From NCBI RefSeq assembly GCF_009870825.1, contig NZ_WTWY01000004.1, forward strand, positions 372,001-436,000: a stretch of 64,000 bases of DNA, read 5' to 3'. How positions within the stretch are numbered: position 1 is the first letter of the stretch; every line of letters starts with the position of its first letter. The notes below the pieces were generated by a model, which ran no database searches, had not been told where the DNA came from, and was given only the letters and a program-made list of their open reading frames with translations. Shown piece after piece: positions 38,185-47,490 of this stretch. The translations under genes were made by a program, and so were the position numbers. Source of the stretch: Paenibacillus sp. USDA918EY (GTDB lineage Bacteria > Bacillota > Bacilli > Paenibacillales > Paenibacillaceae).

Positions 38185-38841
38185 ATGGAAAATCATATAT
38201 TGGTCGTATTCCCGCATCCGGATGATGAATCCTTCGGCACTTCCGGTACGTTGGCCAGACGTATCCGCGAAGGCGCCAAAGTGACGTACGCCTGCTTAAC
38301 GCTGGGCGAAATGGCGCGGAACATGGGCAAACCGCTCGTGGCCAATCGCGTCACGCTGCCGGAGCACCGGCGGAAGGAGCTGGAAGCGTCCTGCCGCTCC
38401 ATCGGCATCCAGGATTTGCGCCTGATGGGGCTTCATGATAAAACGATCGAATTCGAAGACCAGGATTTGCTGGACGGCATGCTGCGCAAGCTGATCGACG
38501 AAGTGAAACCTTCGCTGATCATTACGTTTTACCCTGGCTTTAGCGTTCATCCGGACCATGACGCCACCGGCGAAGCGGTCATCCGGACGGTTGCCGCCAT
38601 GCCGAAGGAGCAGCGGCCGGTCGTGAACTGCGTCGCATTCGCCAAAGGCTGCGAGCAGATCATCGGCAAGCCGGACGTCGCCGTCGACGTCAGGGATTTC
38701 CTTCCGAACAAATTCGGGTCGATCCGGGCGCACGCCTCGCAGTTCCGATGGAAAGAAATACTCGGAAGTTATACCGAAGAGGATGAACAAATCAAAAGCC
38801 GTTTCAGCACCGAAAGATTCTGGACTTATCGTTTCGAATAG
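38185..38841 (+). CDS. bshB2: Bacillithiol biosynthesis deacetylase BshB2
   Basis: A 218-residue PIG-L/LmbE-family zinc hydrolase that removes the acetyl group from GlcNAc-malate to give GlcN-malate in bacillithiol synthesis. The zinc motif PHPDDE is at residues 11-16 and HPDHDATG supplies the third ligand. ATG follows GAAAGGGTG. It lies 43 bp after yojF. A separate deacetylase of the same superfamily begins at 63788. Confidence 0.93.
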   Translation: MENHILVVFPHPDDESFGTSGTLARRIREGAKVTYACLTLGEMARNMGKPLVANRVTLPEHRRKELEASCRSIGIQDLRLMGLHDKTIEFEDQDLLDGMLRKLIDEVKPSLIITFYPGFSVHPDHDATGEAVIRTVAAMPKEQRPVVNCVAFAKGCEQIIGKPDVAVDVRDFLPNKFGSIRAHASQFRWKEILGSYTEEDEQIKSRFSTERFWTYRFE

Positions 38842-38908
38842 GGTAATATTTCCATGCGCGGCTTCGATTGCGCGCATAACCTATTTTGGAAAGGTGAGCG
38901 GAGCAGAG

Positions 38909-39664
38909 ATGAGCGGAGCAGAGGAAAGAAGAGGAATGCCGGAGACGGCCGGGCAAGCTGAAAGGCCTGCGGAAAAAACGCTTGAGCGGATCGTGTTTAT
39001 CGGCCGGACTTACGATGAGTACATGCGGATGTTCGGGCTTGATGAATCCGATCTTGAAGGTAAACGAATATTGGACTGCCCGGGAGGCGCATGCTCTTTT
39101 GCGGCCAAAGCCGGGGAGCTTGGATGCGAAGTCACGGCGGCGGACATCGCTTATTACCATGAGGCAGACCGGCTTCTGGAGAAGGAGCTTCAGGATATCG
39201 GCCACGCCATGGAGCATGTGGAATCGGAACAAAGCCGTTATATCTGGACGGAATTTCCGAATAGCGAAGCGCTGCGTTCCGAGCGACTGCGGGCGTTACG
39301 GACCTGCGCGGAAGATATGAAGGTTCATCCGGAACGGTACGTGCCCGTGACGCTGCCGTCGCTGCCTTTCCGTGACGAACAGTTCGACCTGACGTTGTCG
39401 GCCCATTTTTTGTTTACATATGCCGACCGGATGGACGCCGAATTTCACCGGGACGTGCTGCGCGAGCTACTTAGGGTGACTCGCGGAGAGGTCCGGATTT
39501 TTCCGCTGGTCGACCAAAGCGGACGCCGGCCCGGCGAGGTGGAGCAGCTGATTGCGTTTGCCCGCGGCGAAGGATGGAGCGCCGAAACGAAAGCCGTTCC
39601 GTATCATTTCCAGCGGCAGGCGGATCATGTCCTCATTTTGCGCGCGGGCGGAACGATTCTATAA
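38909..39664 (+). CDS. Class I SAM-dependent methyltransferase
   Basis: A 251-residue protein. The frame is open further upstream into bshB2, but ATG 38909 has GGAG 7 bp before it. The first 30 residues are Glu/Arg-rich and poorly conserved in character. Motif I is present as ILDCPGGACSFAAKAGELG followed by EVTAADIAYY; a post-motif FDLTLSAHFLFTYADRMD and LRELLRVTRGEVRIFPL follow. Substrate is unknown. The DNA around the start contains a direct repeat of GAGCGGAGCAGAG, so the exact start is uncertain. Possibly in the yojF-bshB2 operon. Confidence 0.8.
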   Translation: MSGAEERRGMPETAGQAERPAEKTLERIVFIGRTYDEYMRMFGLDESDLEGKRILDCPGGACSFAAKAGELGCEVTAADIAYYHEADRLLEKELQDIGHAMEHVESEQSRYIWTEFPNSEALRSERLRALRTCAEDMKVHPERYVPVTLPSLPFRDEQFDLTLSAHFLFTYADRMDAEFHRDVLRELLRVTRGEVRIFPLVDQSGRRPGEVEQLIAFARGEGWSAETKAVPYHFQRQADHVLILRAGGTIL

Positions 39665-39684
39665 CCCAATCATGGAGGATGGAC

Positions 39685-40353
39685 ATGAAACACGCGTTTA
39701 TTTTCGATATGGACGGCGTCATCATCGACAGCGAGCCGATCCATTTTGACGTGGATATCAAGACGCTCGGATACTTCGGCGTGGAAACGACGGAAGAGGA
39801 GCTGGAACGGTTCGTCGGGATGACCAATCCCGAAATGCTGGGCATTTTTAAGCGGGAGCGCAACCTGCCTCACTCGGTTGAAGAAATGATTGAATACCAA
39901 CTGGATCTGAAAATGAACATTTTGAAAAATCTGGATATCGGGCCGATTGAGGGGATCCGGGAGCTTATGGAGCAGCTGGACGAGATGAACGTTCCGATGG
40001 CGGTCGCTTCTTCATCCCCAAGAATTTTTATTGAAGGCGTTCTGGCCAAATTCGGGCTGAACCATTTCTTCCAAACGACGGTCAGCGGCGAAGAAGTGCC
40101 GAAAGGAAAACCTGCGCCCGATATTTACCTCGAAACGGCGAAGCAGCTGGGGGTCGACCCGCAGCATTGCGTCGTTCTTGAGGATTCCCGCAACGGCATG
40201 CTCGCTGCCAAGAAAGCCGGCATGAGATGCATCGGTTACCTGAACCCGAACTCGGGGAACCAAAATTTGGCGGAAGCGGATATTCAGGTCCGTTCGTATG
40301 ACGAAATCCGGTTGCGGGATTTGTTTGAGGATGCCGCTCCCAACGAGGTCTAG
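39685..40353 (+). CDS. HAD-superfamily hydrolase, beta-phosphoglucomutase-like
   Basis: A 222-residue phosphatase or mutase. ATG 39685 is 6 bp after GGAGG. The HAD motifs are FDMDGVIIDSEPIHF (nucleophile and acid/base Asp), VASSSP, GKPAPDIYLETAKQLG and VLEDSRNGMLAA. A four-helix cap lies between motifs 1 and 2, as in the PGM/phosphatase group. Cytoplasmic. The natural substrate cannot be told from sequence; sugar phosphates are common in this group. Confidence 0.9.
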   Translation: MKHAFIFDMDGVIIDSEPIHFDVDIKTLGYFGVETTEEELERFVGMTNPEMLGIFKRERNLPHSVEEMIEYQLDLKMNILKNLDIGPIEGIRELMEQLDEMNVPMAVASSSPRIFIEGVLAKFGLNHFFQTTVSGEEVPKGKPAPDIYLETAKQLGVDPQHCVVLEDSRNGMLAAKKAGMRCIGYLNPNSGNQNLAEADIQVRSYDEIRLRDLFEDAAPNEV

Positions 40354-40440
40354 ACCATTGGAGTGGGCTTGTATTTGACGGCGATTTGCTGAAAGGGTTG
40401 CGCATTCTCAGGAAAACCGATGCGCTAAACGGAAGCGACA

Positions 40441-40486
40441 AACCATAAAAAACCGGAGCTTGTGAAGGCTCCGGTTTTTTATGGTT
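40441..40486. terminator. Bidirectional terminator between convergent genes
   Basis: AACCATAAAAAACCGGAGC (40441-40459) is the exact complement of 40468-40486, giving a 19-bp stem with an 8-nt loop and T-runs in both directions. It serves the HAD gene and the pseudouridine synthase gene. Confidence 0.93.
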
Positions 40487-40514
40487 TCAATGGAAGTCAG
40501 CCGCATAAAACTTG

Positions 40515-41237
40515 TCAGTCTTCCGCATGCAGCCCGTTTAATACCGTTTCGGACCAAAGGTTCCATGGGTGCTCTTCGGGCGGCAAGGAGGCAAGGACGA
40601 CTTCCTCTTTGGTGACCGGATGCGGAAAGCCGACCGTGACGGACCAAAGCGCGATTTGCTGCCCGGGTTTGTTGACGCGGCTTCCGTATTTCTGGTCTCC
40701 GTACAGCGGACAACCCGCGTGATTCATCTGCACGCGAATTTGGTGCGATCTTCCGGTATGCAGCTTGATCCGGACGAGGCTGAAGGACCCGTTTGTGCCA
40801 AGCACTTCATAATCGAGCACGGCTTCCTTGGCTCCCGGCGTTCCGGATTTGACCACGGAAACTGTATTGGTCTTCGGATCCTTCAGCAGCATGTTCCGCA
40901 GCGTGCCGCGGGGGGCGGGGAGACGGCCGTGAACGACGGCGGCGTAGCCCTTGCGGAAGCTGCGGCTGCGGACGGCCTCGGACAGGCGCGAGGCGGCTTT
41001 TGAAGTCTTCGCGAAGATCATCGCGCCGCCCACGGGACGATCCAGCCTGTGCACCAGCCCTAAATATACGTTCCCCGGCTTGCCGTAGCGCACCTTGATG
41101 TCTTCCTTAAGCAAGGTGAGCAGGTCGGGATCGCCGGAAACATCCGCCTGGGTCGGAATGTTGACCGGTTTCACGATCCCGAGCAGATGGTTGTCCTCGT
41201 ACAAAATCGGAATTTGGGAAACAGGTTCTTGGTTCAT
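40515..41237 (-). CDS. RluA-family pseudouridine synthase
   Basis: A 240-residue RNA-modifying enzyme. The catalytic motif LVHRLDRPVGG carries the conserved Asp; IKLHTGRSHQIRVQMNHAGCPLYGDQKYG is the second family signature. There is no N-terminal S4 RNA-binding domain, so it belongs to the short RluA/TruC-like members. It is the second gene of a minus-strand pair, 6 bp after the methyltransferase, suggesting a common transcript for two RNA-modification enzymes. The target uridine is not predictable. Confidence 0.92.
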   Translation of the reverse strand: MNQEPVSQIPILYEDNHLLGIVKPVNIPTQADVSGDPDLLTLLKEDIKVRYGKPGNVYLGLVHRLDRPVGGAMIFAKTSKAASRLSEAVRSRSFRKGYAAVVHGRLPAPRGTLRNMLLKDPKTNTVSVVKSGTPGAKEAVLDYEVLGTNGSFSLVRIKLHTGRSHQIRVQMNHAGCPLYGDQKYGSRVNKPGQQIALWSVTVGFPHPVTKEEVVLASLPPEEHPWNLWSETVLNGLHAED

Positions 41238-41243
41238 CGCGTA

Positions 41244-42107
41244 TCACGACTCCCAGCGGCCGAGTATGCCGCACGGCAGATGGAGCCCGGATGCCGTGAT
41301 CGGAAGCCCCAGTTCCCCGCAGGAGATCGTTCCGCCGAAACGGCGCCCCGCGGTCATCTTAAGAATGTTGTGAAGCACGGTCGGCGAAATGCCCGTCGTA
41401 TAAGAATTGATAAGCATAAACAGCGGATTGTCGGACATGATGCCCATGCAGCTTTCCACGAACGGATACAAGCTTTGCTCAAGCTTCCACATCTCTCCGC
41501 CCGGGCCGCGTCCGTAAGACGGAGGATCCATAATGATTCCGTCATACCGGTTCCCTCTGCGATGTTCGCGCTGCACGAATTTGAACACGTCATCGGTGAT
41601 AAACCGGACCGGACGGTTTCCGATCCCCGTCAGCTGCAGGTTTTCCTTAGCCCATTGCACCATGCCCTTCGCCGCGTCGACGTGGACGACTTCCGCTCCG
41701 GCATAGGCTGCGGCAACCGTCGCCCCGCCGGTGTACGCGAACAAGTTGAGCACTTTGATCGGGCGTTTGGCGGCGGCGATCTTGTCCATCATCCAGCGCC
41801 AGTTGGCCGCTTGTTCCGGGAACAGTCCGGTATGCTTGAAATTGGTCGGGCGGATATAGAATTTTAATTGGTCGTAGGAGATCGTCCAGCGGTCCGGGAG
41901 TTTCTTTTTCATGTCCCATTGTCCGCCCCCCGATGAACTGCGGTGATAATGACCGTGAACCTCGCGCCATTTTCCGCTTTCGTTTTGAATAGGCCATATG
42001 ATTTGCGGATCCGGTCTGCGGAGGATGACGTCCCCCCAGCGTTCCAGCTTTTCCCCTGATCCGGTATCAATCAATTCGTAATCTTGCCAATCACGGGCTA
42101 CATACAT
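41244..42107 (-). CDS. Class I SAM-dependent methyltransferase, RlmI/COG1092-like
   Basis: A 287-residue enzyme. ATG at 42107 (MYVARDWQDYEL) is preferred because AGAAGGA lies upstream; two earlier in-frame ATGs (42119, 42140) lack a ribosome-binding site. TGLFPEQAANWRWM, VLNLFAYTGGATVAAAYAGA (SAM-binding motif I) and IIMDPPSYGRGPGGEMWKLE (motif IV, DPPxxG) place it with rRNA cytosine or base methyltransferases of COG1092. The usual N-terminal PUA domain is missing. Probably modifies RNA; the target is unknown. Confidence 0.88.
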   Translation of the reverse strand: MYVARDWQDYELIDTGSGEKLERWGDVILRRPDPQIIWPIQNESGKWREVHGHYHRSSSGGGQWDMKKKLPDRWTISYDQLKFYIRPTNFKHTGLFPEQAANWRWMMDKIAAAKRPIKVLNLFAYTGGATVAAAYAGAEVVHVDAAKGMVQWAKENLQLTGIGNRPVRFITDDVFKFVQREHRRGNRYDGIIMDPPSYGRGPGGEMWKLEQSLYPFVESCMGIMSDNPLFMLINSYTTGISPTVLHNILKMTAGRRFGGTISCGELGLPITASGLHLPCGILGRWES

Positions 42108-42308
42108 TTTGCGATCCATCCTTCTAGGCAATTTTTTCATGAAAATACATAACCATAACTTCTATTGTACAACATTTCGCGGCAACAATGCACTTGATTC
42201 GCTCGCGTTTGACGGGCAAATTCCGCGCCTTTTAGGTTTCGGCCCTTCCTGATTGCCCCGGGCGCGAATAAGATGAGATAAACATCATTGCCAAAGGAGG
42301 CTGCGCCT

Positions 42309-43778
42309 GTGCCGGCAAAAAACGGAAAGCAGTTTATCGACCGCATCGACCATGCCAACCCCCGGGTTTGGATTCGCGGAGAACAATTGGACGGCAAGCT
42401 TTCGGATCACCCGGCTTTTCGTGGTCTGATGTTAACCCAGGCAGAGCTTTACGACATGCAGTACCATCCCGATTATATGGAACGCATGACGTACAGCTCC
42501 CCATCGAGCAAAGATCCGGTAGGTTTGTCGTTTATGCAGCCCAAAACGAAGGAGGATCTTCAAAGACGCCGGGAAATGACGATGCTGTGGGGCGAAAAAC
42601 ATCATGGCCTGCTGGGGCGTTCCCCGGATTACATGAATACCGGATTGATGGCTTTTTCTGCGGCAGCGGAGTTGCTGGGGGAGAAACGTCCCGAATTTGC
42701 GGACAACATGCGAAAATATTACGAATATTGCCGCGAGCGGGATATATCCCTTTCCCATGCTTTTGTGCAGCCCCATGCCAGCCGGTTCGACGACCTGCTG
42801 GAGGATGGCAGCATCGAAAGCTGCGCGGCGCAAATCGTCGAACAAAACCGTGACGGCATCGTCGTTAGCGGAGCATTTTTGCTGGCGACCCAAGGCGTGA
42901 CGACGGATGAAATTTTGGTGTATCCGCCGGCATTACCGTTTATCCCCGAAGAAAACAACCCCAGAACCTTCGCGTTCGCCGTTCCGAACAACCTCCCGGG
43001 CATCCGCTGGATATGCAGGGAAACGCTGGCGTTAGGCGATTCGGCTTATGACTATCCGCTGAGCTCCCGCTTCGACGAAATGGACACCTTGGTTATTTTC
43101 GACGAAGTGCTTGTGCCGTGGGAGCGCGTGTTCATTCTTGGGGACGATCGCTTGTCCATGCGCTTATTTCAAGAAAGCGGGTTTCACGTTCACTGCGGAC
43201 ATCAGGTGTTATGCAGGTACATCGCGAAAACGGAGTTTACGCTGGGCATCCTTCTTTATATGGCGGAAACGTTGGATCGGGCATCGTCTCCGGCGACCAT
43301 CGATAAAATGACGGAAGTCATCGCGCATTACGAGACGTTGAAATCCCTGCTGGTTGCAGCGGAGGCGGGTGCCGCTCCCGACCGCTTTGGCAGCATGCTC
43401 CCGGACAGACGGCCGATTTGGACGGCCAATGTTCTGTTTCCGAAAATGTACCCGCGCATGATCGAATTGATTCAACTGCTTGGAGGCAGCAGCGTGATCA
43501 TGATTCCGTCGGAGCTGGATTTCGCGGGCGAATCGAAACCGGCGCTGGACCGTTACCTTCGCGGCAGCGGCGTGGACGCAACCTCCAAAACGGCGCTTTT
43601 CCGCCTGGCCTGGGATCTCAGCTCAAGCGGTTTCGGCGGGCGGCAGACGCTGTACGAACGGTTCTTTTTTGGCGATGCGTCGGTCGTTGCCAGCAGACTC
43701 TACCAAACGTTTTCGTTATCGGAGAAGGAGGCCTGCATCGGCAAAGTGAAGGCATTTTTGCAATCCAAAGACGAATAA
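42309..43778 (+). CDS. 4-hydroxyphenylacetate 3-hydroxylase (HpaB) family monooxygenase
   Basis: A 489-residue FADH2-dependent aromatic monooxygenase. GTG 42309 lies 8 bp after AAAGGAGG; an upstream TTG overlaps that site. Family features are YDMQYHPDYMERMTY, HHGLLGRSPDYMNTGL, SHAFVQPHASRFDD, DEVLVPWERVFILGD and a C-terminal helical bundle with LLGGSSVIMIPSELDF. Similar in length to Bacillus YoaI. These enzymes need a flavin reductase (HpaC), and none is encoded nearby. Substrate is probably a phenolic compound but is not established. Confidence 0.88.
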   Translation: MPAKNGKQFIDRIDHANPRVWIRGEQLDGKLSDHPAFRGLMLTQAELYDMQYHPDYMERMTYSSPSSKDPVGLSFMQPKTKEDLQRRREMTMLWGEKHHGLLGRSPDYMNTGLMAFSAAAELLGEKRPEFADNMRKYYEYCRERDISLSHAFVQPHASRFDDLLEDGSIESCAAQIVEQNRDGIVVSGAFLLATQGVTTDEILVYPPALPFIPEENNPRTFAFAVPNNLPGIRWICRETLALGDSAYDYPLSSRFDEMDTLVIFDEVLVPWERVFILGDDRLSMRLFQESGFHVHCGHQVLCRYIAKTEFTLGILLYMAETLDRASSPATIDKMTEVIAHYETLKSLLVAAEAGAAPDRFGSMLPDRRPIWTANVLFPKMYPRMIELIQLLGGSSVIMIPSELDFAGESKPALDRYLRGSGVDATSKTALFRLAWDLSSSGFGGRQTLYERFFFGDASVVASRLYQTFSLSEKEACIGKVKAFLQSKDE

Positions 43779-43886
43779 TCTGCAAGGTCCGCGAATAGAT
43801 ATGAAGTGGGGAAACGTAAAGAGGCATTTCATGGGAGCAAGGAACCGTCCGGAAGAGCCATCCTGAGTGCGGGGAGGCGGACGGCC

Positions 43887-43973
43887 ATGACCATCGACCA
43901 GCTGATTGCGCTGCTGACGCTTGTCGTCATGATTATCACTCTTGCCGTAAACCATGAAAAACCGAAGCAGTAG
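43887..43973 (+). CDS. Possible holin-like type I toxin, 28 residues
   Basis: ATG 43887 lies 9 bp after GGGGAGG and encodes MTIDQLIALLTLVVMIITLA followed by VNHEKPKQ: a single hydrophobic helix with a short charged tail. Composition and length resemble the Bacillales putative holin-like toxins (MTxxxxLxLM... type). It is followed 12 bp later by a terminator, as expected for a short toxin mRNA. On the opposite strand TTTTCA-17 bp-GATAAT lies inside the ORF (43960 to 43932), a candidate antisense RNA promoter. Toxicity is inferred only. Confidence 0.5.
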   Translation: MTIDQLIALLTLVVMIITLAVNHEKPKQ

Positions 43974-43985
43974 AAACACCGGGAA

Positions 43986-44012
43986 AAGGGGGCTGTGAAA
44001 GCTCCCTTTTTT
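43986..44012 (+). terminator. Terminator after the small ORF
   Basis: AAGGGGGCT / AGCTCCCTT stem (one G-U) with a 5-nt loop, then six T. Confidence 0.85.
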
Positions 44013-44137
44013 CGTTCCTTCGAAAAAAAAGAGAACATAAACCCTCCGGGCTCATATACATATTTAAAAAAATGCTCATCAGATGTAAGCCGCCCGTATG
44101 GAACGAGCATTACACAATCCGGAAGGAGGAAACCGAC

Positions 44138-45088
44138 TTGTCCATTCAAGCAAAAATGAAAACGAATACATCGATGGAACCGCAACTCAAGCGCAAAAAA
44201 CGGTTCACCCGGAACGACTGGATGGGGTACCTGTTCAGCGCTCCGTTGATCATCGGCGTATTGGCATTTGCCGTTTATCCGATGATCGCGGCGCTGATCA
44301 TGAGCTTTCATCAAACCTCGGGACTTTCCGTCGGCGGAAAATGGGTGGGTTTCAGCAATTACGATTACGTGTTGTCGGATTCGTTATTTTGGCAAGCGCT
44401 TACAAATACGCTATTTATCGGCATATGGTCGGTACTGCTTGGCATCGCGCTGTCTTTTATTTTGGCGAGCTTGATCAACAACCTGAAATGGCATATGGGA
44501 CAAAACTTTTTCAAGGCCGTATTTTTTCTGCCGAACGTCGTGTCTGGCGTTGCGACGACGCTGCTGTTTTCGTTTCTGTTTTATCCTTCCAAGGAAGGGC
44601 TGCTGAATTTTGTCATCGGGTTGTTTGGCATTGAACCGGTCGGCTGGTTTACGAACCCGCAGGTTTCCAGATACAGCATTGTTTTGATGAGCTTGTGGGG
44701 GGCGCTTGGCTACAATACGATCATTTTTTTGGCCGGGCTGCAAAGCGTTCCGCGCGACCTGTACGAAGCGGCCGAGGTGGACGGGGCGGGGACGTACCGA
44801 AAATGGTTTTATGTCACCATTCCGTATTTAAGGCCGATTTTCGTCTTTATGCTCATCATGGGCACGATCGGCGGCATGAAGCGGTTTACGGACGTGTGGC
44901 TGATCGGGGGCACGGCGGGGAATCCGGGCGGCAGCTTGATGACGGTCGTGCTGTACATTTACCGCAATGCCTTTCTCTCTTCGCAGATGGGCGTGGCGAC
45001 CGCAGCTTCGTATCTGCTGTTTATTATGATTTTCCTGCTTACGGCCGTCATGATGCTGTTGAACCGGCGCAAGGACAGCTTCGACTGA
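44138..45088 (+). CDS. CUT1-family sugar ABC transporter, permease 1
   Basis: A 316-residue membrane protein with six predicted helices, MalF/UgpA type. TTG 44138 lies 7 bp after AAGGAGGA; the open frame extends upstream without a signal. The cytoplasmic EAA loop reads DLYEAAEVDGAGTYRKWFYVTIPYL. First gene of an operon encoding permease 1, permease 2, binding protein, TIM-barrel isomerase and dehydrogenase. There is no ATPase gene, so a shared MsmX/MsmK-type ATPase encoded elsewhere must energise it. Substrate unknown; an oligosaccharide or modified sugar is likely. Confidence 0.92.
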   Translation: MSIQAKMKTNTSMEPQLKRKKRFTRNDWMGYLFSAPLIIGVLAFAVYPMIAALIMSFHQTSGLSVGGKWVGFSNYDYVLSDSLFWQALTNTLFIGIWSVLLGIALSFILASLINNLKWHMGQNFFKAVFFLPNVVSGVATTLLFSFLFYPSKEGLLNFVIGLFGIEPVGWFTNPQVSRYSIVLMSLWGALGYNTIIFLAGLQSVPRDLYEAAEVDGAGTYRKWFYVTIPYLRPIFVFMLIMGTIGGMKRFTDVWLIGGTAGNPGGSLMTVVLYIYRNAFLSSQMGVATAASYLLFIMIFLLTAVMMLLNRRKDSFD

Positions 45089-45154
45089 TCCGGGAAGAGA
45101 TCGAGCGAGATCGAGCTTCAATCCAGTTCCATTCTGAGTTAGGAGGTCAACCGA

Positions 45155-46021
45155 ATGAACACCGTGGACGCCAATTTGATGCACCGGCGCAAAAAAATTT
45201 CCCTGAACCAATGGATTTTGACGATCGTCCTTACGCTGGGTTCCTTCGTCATGATCGTGCCGTTTCTATGGATGCTTGTCACGAGCTTCGACTGGGCCGC
45301 GCGGCTTCATATCAATTTCCCGCCCAGGCTGTGGCCGGAGGAACCCTCCGTCAAAACTTTCGAGGCGGCGTTTACCAGCATCAAAATGTTCCGCTACATT
45401 TCAAATTCCGTCGTGGTCAGCGCCGGCGTCATCCTCATCAGCGCCTTGTCGGCGCTGCTGTCGGGGTATGCGTTATCCAAGCTGCGTTTTAAGGGCGCGA
45501 ATATTGTGCTGCTGCTCGCTTTGAGCACGATGATGATCCCGTTCGAAATGACGATGATCCCCCAATACTTATTGTTCAGCAAGCTGGGGCTTGTCGACAA
45601 TTATCTGGCGTTTTACCTGCCCGCCTTGAATTACGCGTTCGGGACGTTTTTGGCCAAAGCCTTTTTCGATCAGCTGCCGACAACGCTGCGGGAGGCCGCC
45701 ATTTTGGACGGGGCAAAGGAGGTGTCCGTATTCGGCAGGGTATACCTGCCGTTGTGCACGCCGATCATCGCAACCATGGTCATTTTGCTCTTTCTTGGCG
45801 TTTGGAACGATATGTTGTGGCCGCTCCTGATCCTTAAGAAAGCAACCAAGTATACCATTCAGATCGGTCTTGCGATGTTCACCTACAATAACGGCATCGA
45901 CAAACAGCCCTCCATCATTATGGCTGCCACGACTGTGAGCCTGATCCCGGTCGTCGTCGTATATTTGTTTTTGCAGCGCTACATTATCGAAAGCATCGCG
46001 TTATCGGGGATCAAACAGTGA
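45155..46021 (+). CDS. CUT1-family sugar ABC transporter, permease 2
   Basis: A 288-residue membrane protein of the MalG type with six helices. The EAA loop is LREAAILDGAKEVSVFGRVYLPL. ATG follows TTAGGAGGTC. Pairs with the permease encoded 66 bp upstream. FLGVWNDMLWPLLIL near helix 5 is typical of the family. Confidence 0.92.
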   Translation: MNTVDANLMHRRKKISLNQWILTIVLTLGSFVMIVPFLWMLVTSFDWAARLHINFPPRLWPEEPSVKTFEAAFTSIKMFRYISNSVVVSAGVILISALSALLSGYALSKLRFKGANIVLLLALSTMMIPFEMTMIPQYLLFSKLGLVDNYLAFYLPALNYAFGTFLAKAFFDQLPTTLREAAILDGAKEVSVFGRVYLPLCTPIIATMVILLFLGVWNDMLWPLLILKKATKYTIQIGLAMFTYNNGIDKQPSIIMAATTVSLIPVVVVYLFLQRYIIESIALSGIKQ

Positions 46022-46101
46022 GCAGCGTTTTGCCCGAACCAACCTGGGCGATTTTGAAGGGGCTCCAATTCCATGTTGAATGAAAAAGGGGGAACGGATT
46101 C

Positions 46102-47481
46102 ATGAAAAAGCTTTTGCTGCTTGTCTTGTCCTGCGTGCTGGCGCTGTCGCTTGCGGCCTGTTCAGGCGGAACGGACACGGATGTCACGGGCGGAGTGGAA
46201 ATCAAAAAGGTGTCCGACATGAAGGGGACGGTCAGGGTCGCCTTGGCCGGATGGCAGCTGGACAACGGCATCAACGCCCAGACGGGCAACCCAACCATCG
46301 GGCTGAACGACTATCTTGAGCAAACTTTCAACAAAATGTATCCGAACATCAAGCTTGATCTGTATCAAATTCCATGGGAAAACGTCAAAGCAAAACAATC
46401 CGCCATGCTGCTTTCCGGCGATGTGGACGTCCTGTACACCGGCGGAGCGTTTGCATCCCAGTGGTATCAGGACGGGCTGCTTCGCGACCTGGATGACCTG
46501 ATCAAGGAAGATGCAAGTTTTGACCCCGGCATTTACCTGGAAGGCATCATGAACAATTCTTACAGCACCAAGTCGCCCGACGGCACGAAGCAATTCGGCA
46601 TCCCGGTCGCGCTCGGGCGCAGAATGACGATCTATGACAAAAAGCTTTTTGAGGACTGGGGAGTGGAACCGTTGTCCGCGAAGGCGGACCCGGCCGAAAT
46701 TCTCGAAAAGGCCAAAAAAATGACGGGCAAAAATCCGAAGACCGGCGAAGACAACTACGGGCTTTATTGGAGCGGCAACTCGTTAAACGGATCGACCTTC
46801 GTCGCGTTGACGCTGGCGTTCGGGGCGAAAGGAGCCGAAGGCACGTTGAAGGACGTGAAAAGCATCAAGTGGCATCTGAACACGCCCGAAATGGCGAAGG
46901 TCATGGAATGGCTGAAGGAAGCCGCAAAGCTGGCGCCGCCAGGATTCGTAAACGCACAAGGCGCCGAAAACTTCGGCCTGGAACGCAACAATATCGCGAT
47001 TGCGCTGGATTCCACGGGCGGCTCTACCATGAACGAATATATAAGCAATAAAAACAAGGATCTGCTGGACCGGTTTGAGCCTGTCATGAATATGGGGCCA
47101 AAGGGCGAAGGCTGGGTGGCGGTCGACCCGTTCATCATGGCGAAAAACGCCAAGGACGTCAAAGCTTCCTGGGAAGTGCTGAAGTTTCTGACGAGTCCGA
47201 TGACGCAACGATACATGTATGACAACTTTGCGCTGACGCCAACGCTCAAGAATGCGGATTTTGTGTCCCCGGAAGACAAATACGTCAAAAAAGCGCTTGA
47301 AATTGCCGCAGTGGGACACTCGGAGCTGATGGACGAAGCCAACCCGTTCTACATGAGCGATATTGTGCCTGCGGTCAACGGTTTCATCAGCAAAGCGGCG
47401 ACCGGCAACGCCCCGGACATCCAGAAGTTTCTGGACGACCTGCAGCAGCGCGCGGAAAAATGGTCGGCGAACTTAAAGTGA
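46102..47481 (+). CDS. Extracellular sugar-binding lipoprotein (family 1)
   Basis: A 459-residue solute-binding lipoprotein. ATG 46102 follows AAAGGGGGAACGG. Lipobox LAAC at residue 20. MalE-like features are LEQTFNKMYPNIKLDLYQIPWE, GDVDVLYTGGAFASQW, KQFGIPVALGRRMTIYDKKLFEDWG and a long alternating alpha/beta body. It delivers substrate to the two permeases encoded upstream. A perfect 11-bp hairpin without a T-run follows the stop, the same layout as after mglB and after the binding-protein gene at 58299. Confidence 0.92.
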   Translation: MKKLLLLVLSCVLALSLAACSGGTDTDVTGGVEIKKVSDMKGTVRVALAGWQLDNGINAQTGNPTIGLNDYLEQTFNKMYPNIKLDLYQIPWENVKAKQSAMLLSGDVDVLYTGGAFASQWYQDGLLRDLDDLIKEDASFDPGIYLEGIMNNSYSTKSPDGTKQFGIPVALGRRMTIYDKKLFEDWGVEPLSAKADPAEILEKAKKMTGKNPKTGEDNYGLYWSGNSLNGSTFVALTLAFGAKGAEGTLKDVKSIKWHLNTPEMAKVMEWLKEAAKLAPPGFVNAQGAENFGLERNNIAIALDSTGGSTMNEYISNKNKDLLDRFEPVMNMGPKGEGWVAVDPFIMAKNAKDVKASWEVLKFLTSPMTQRYMYDNFALTPTLKNADFVSPEDKYVKKALEIAAVGHSELMDEANPFYMSDIVPAVNGFISKAATGNAPDIQKFLDDLQQRAEKWSANLK

Positions 47482-47490
47482 CACCAGATG

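Noticed and set aside
38880..38925. Direct repeat of GAGCGGAGCAGAG at the methyltransferase start, considered as a regulatory repeat.
   Set aside because: Only two adjacent copies, in a multiple of three-compatible coding context; more simply a local slippage duplication.
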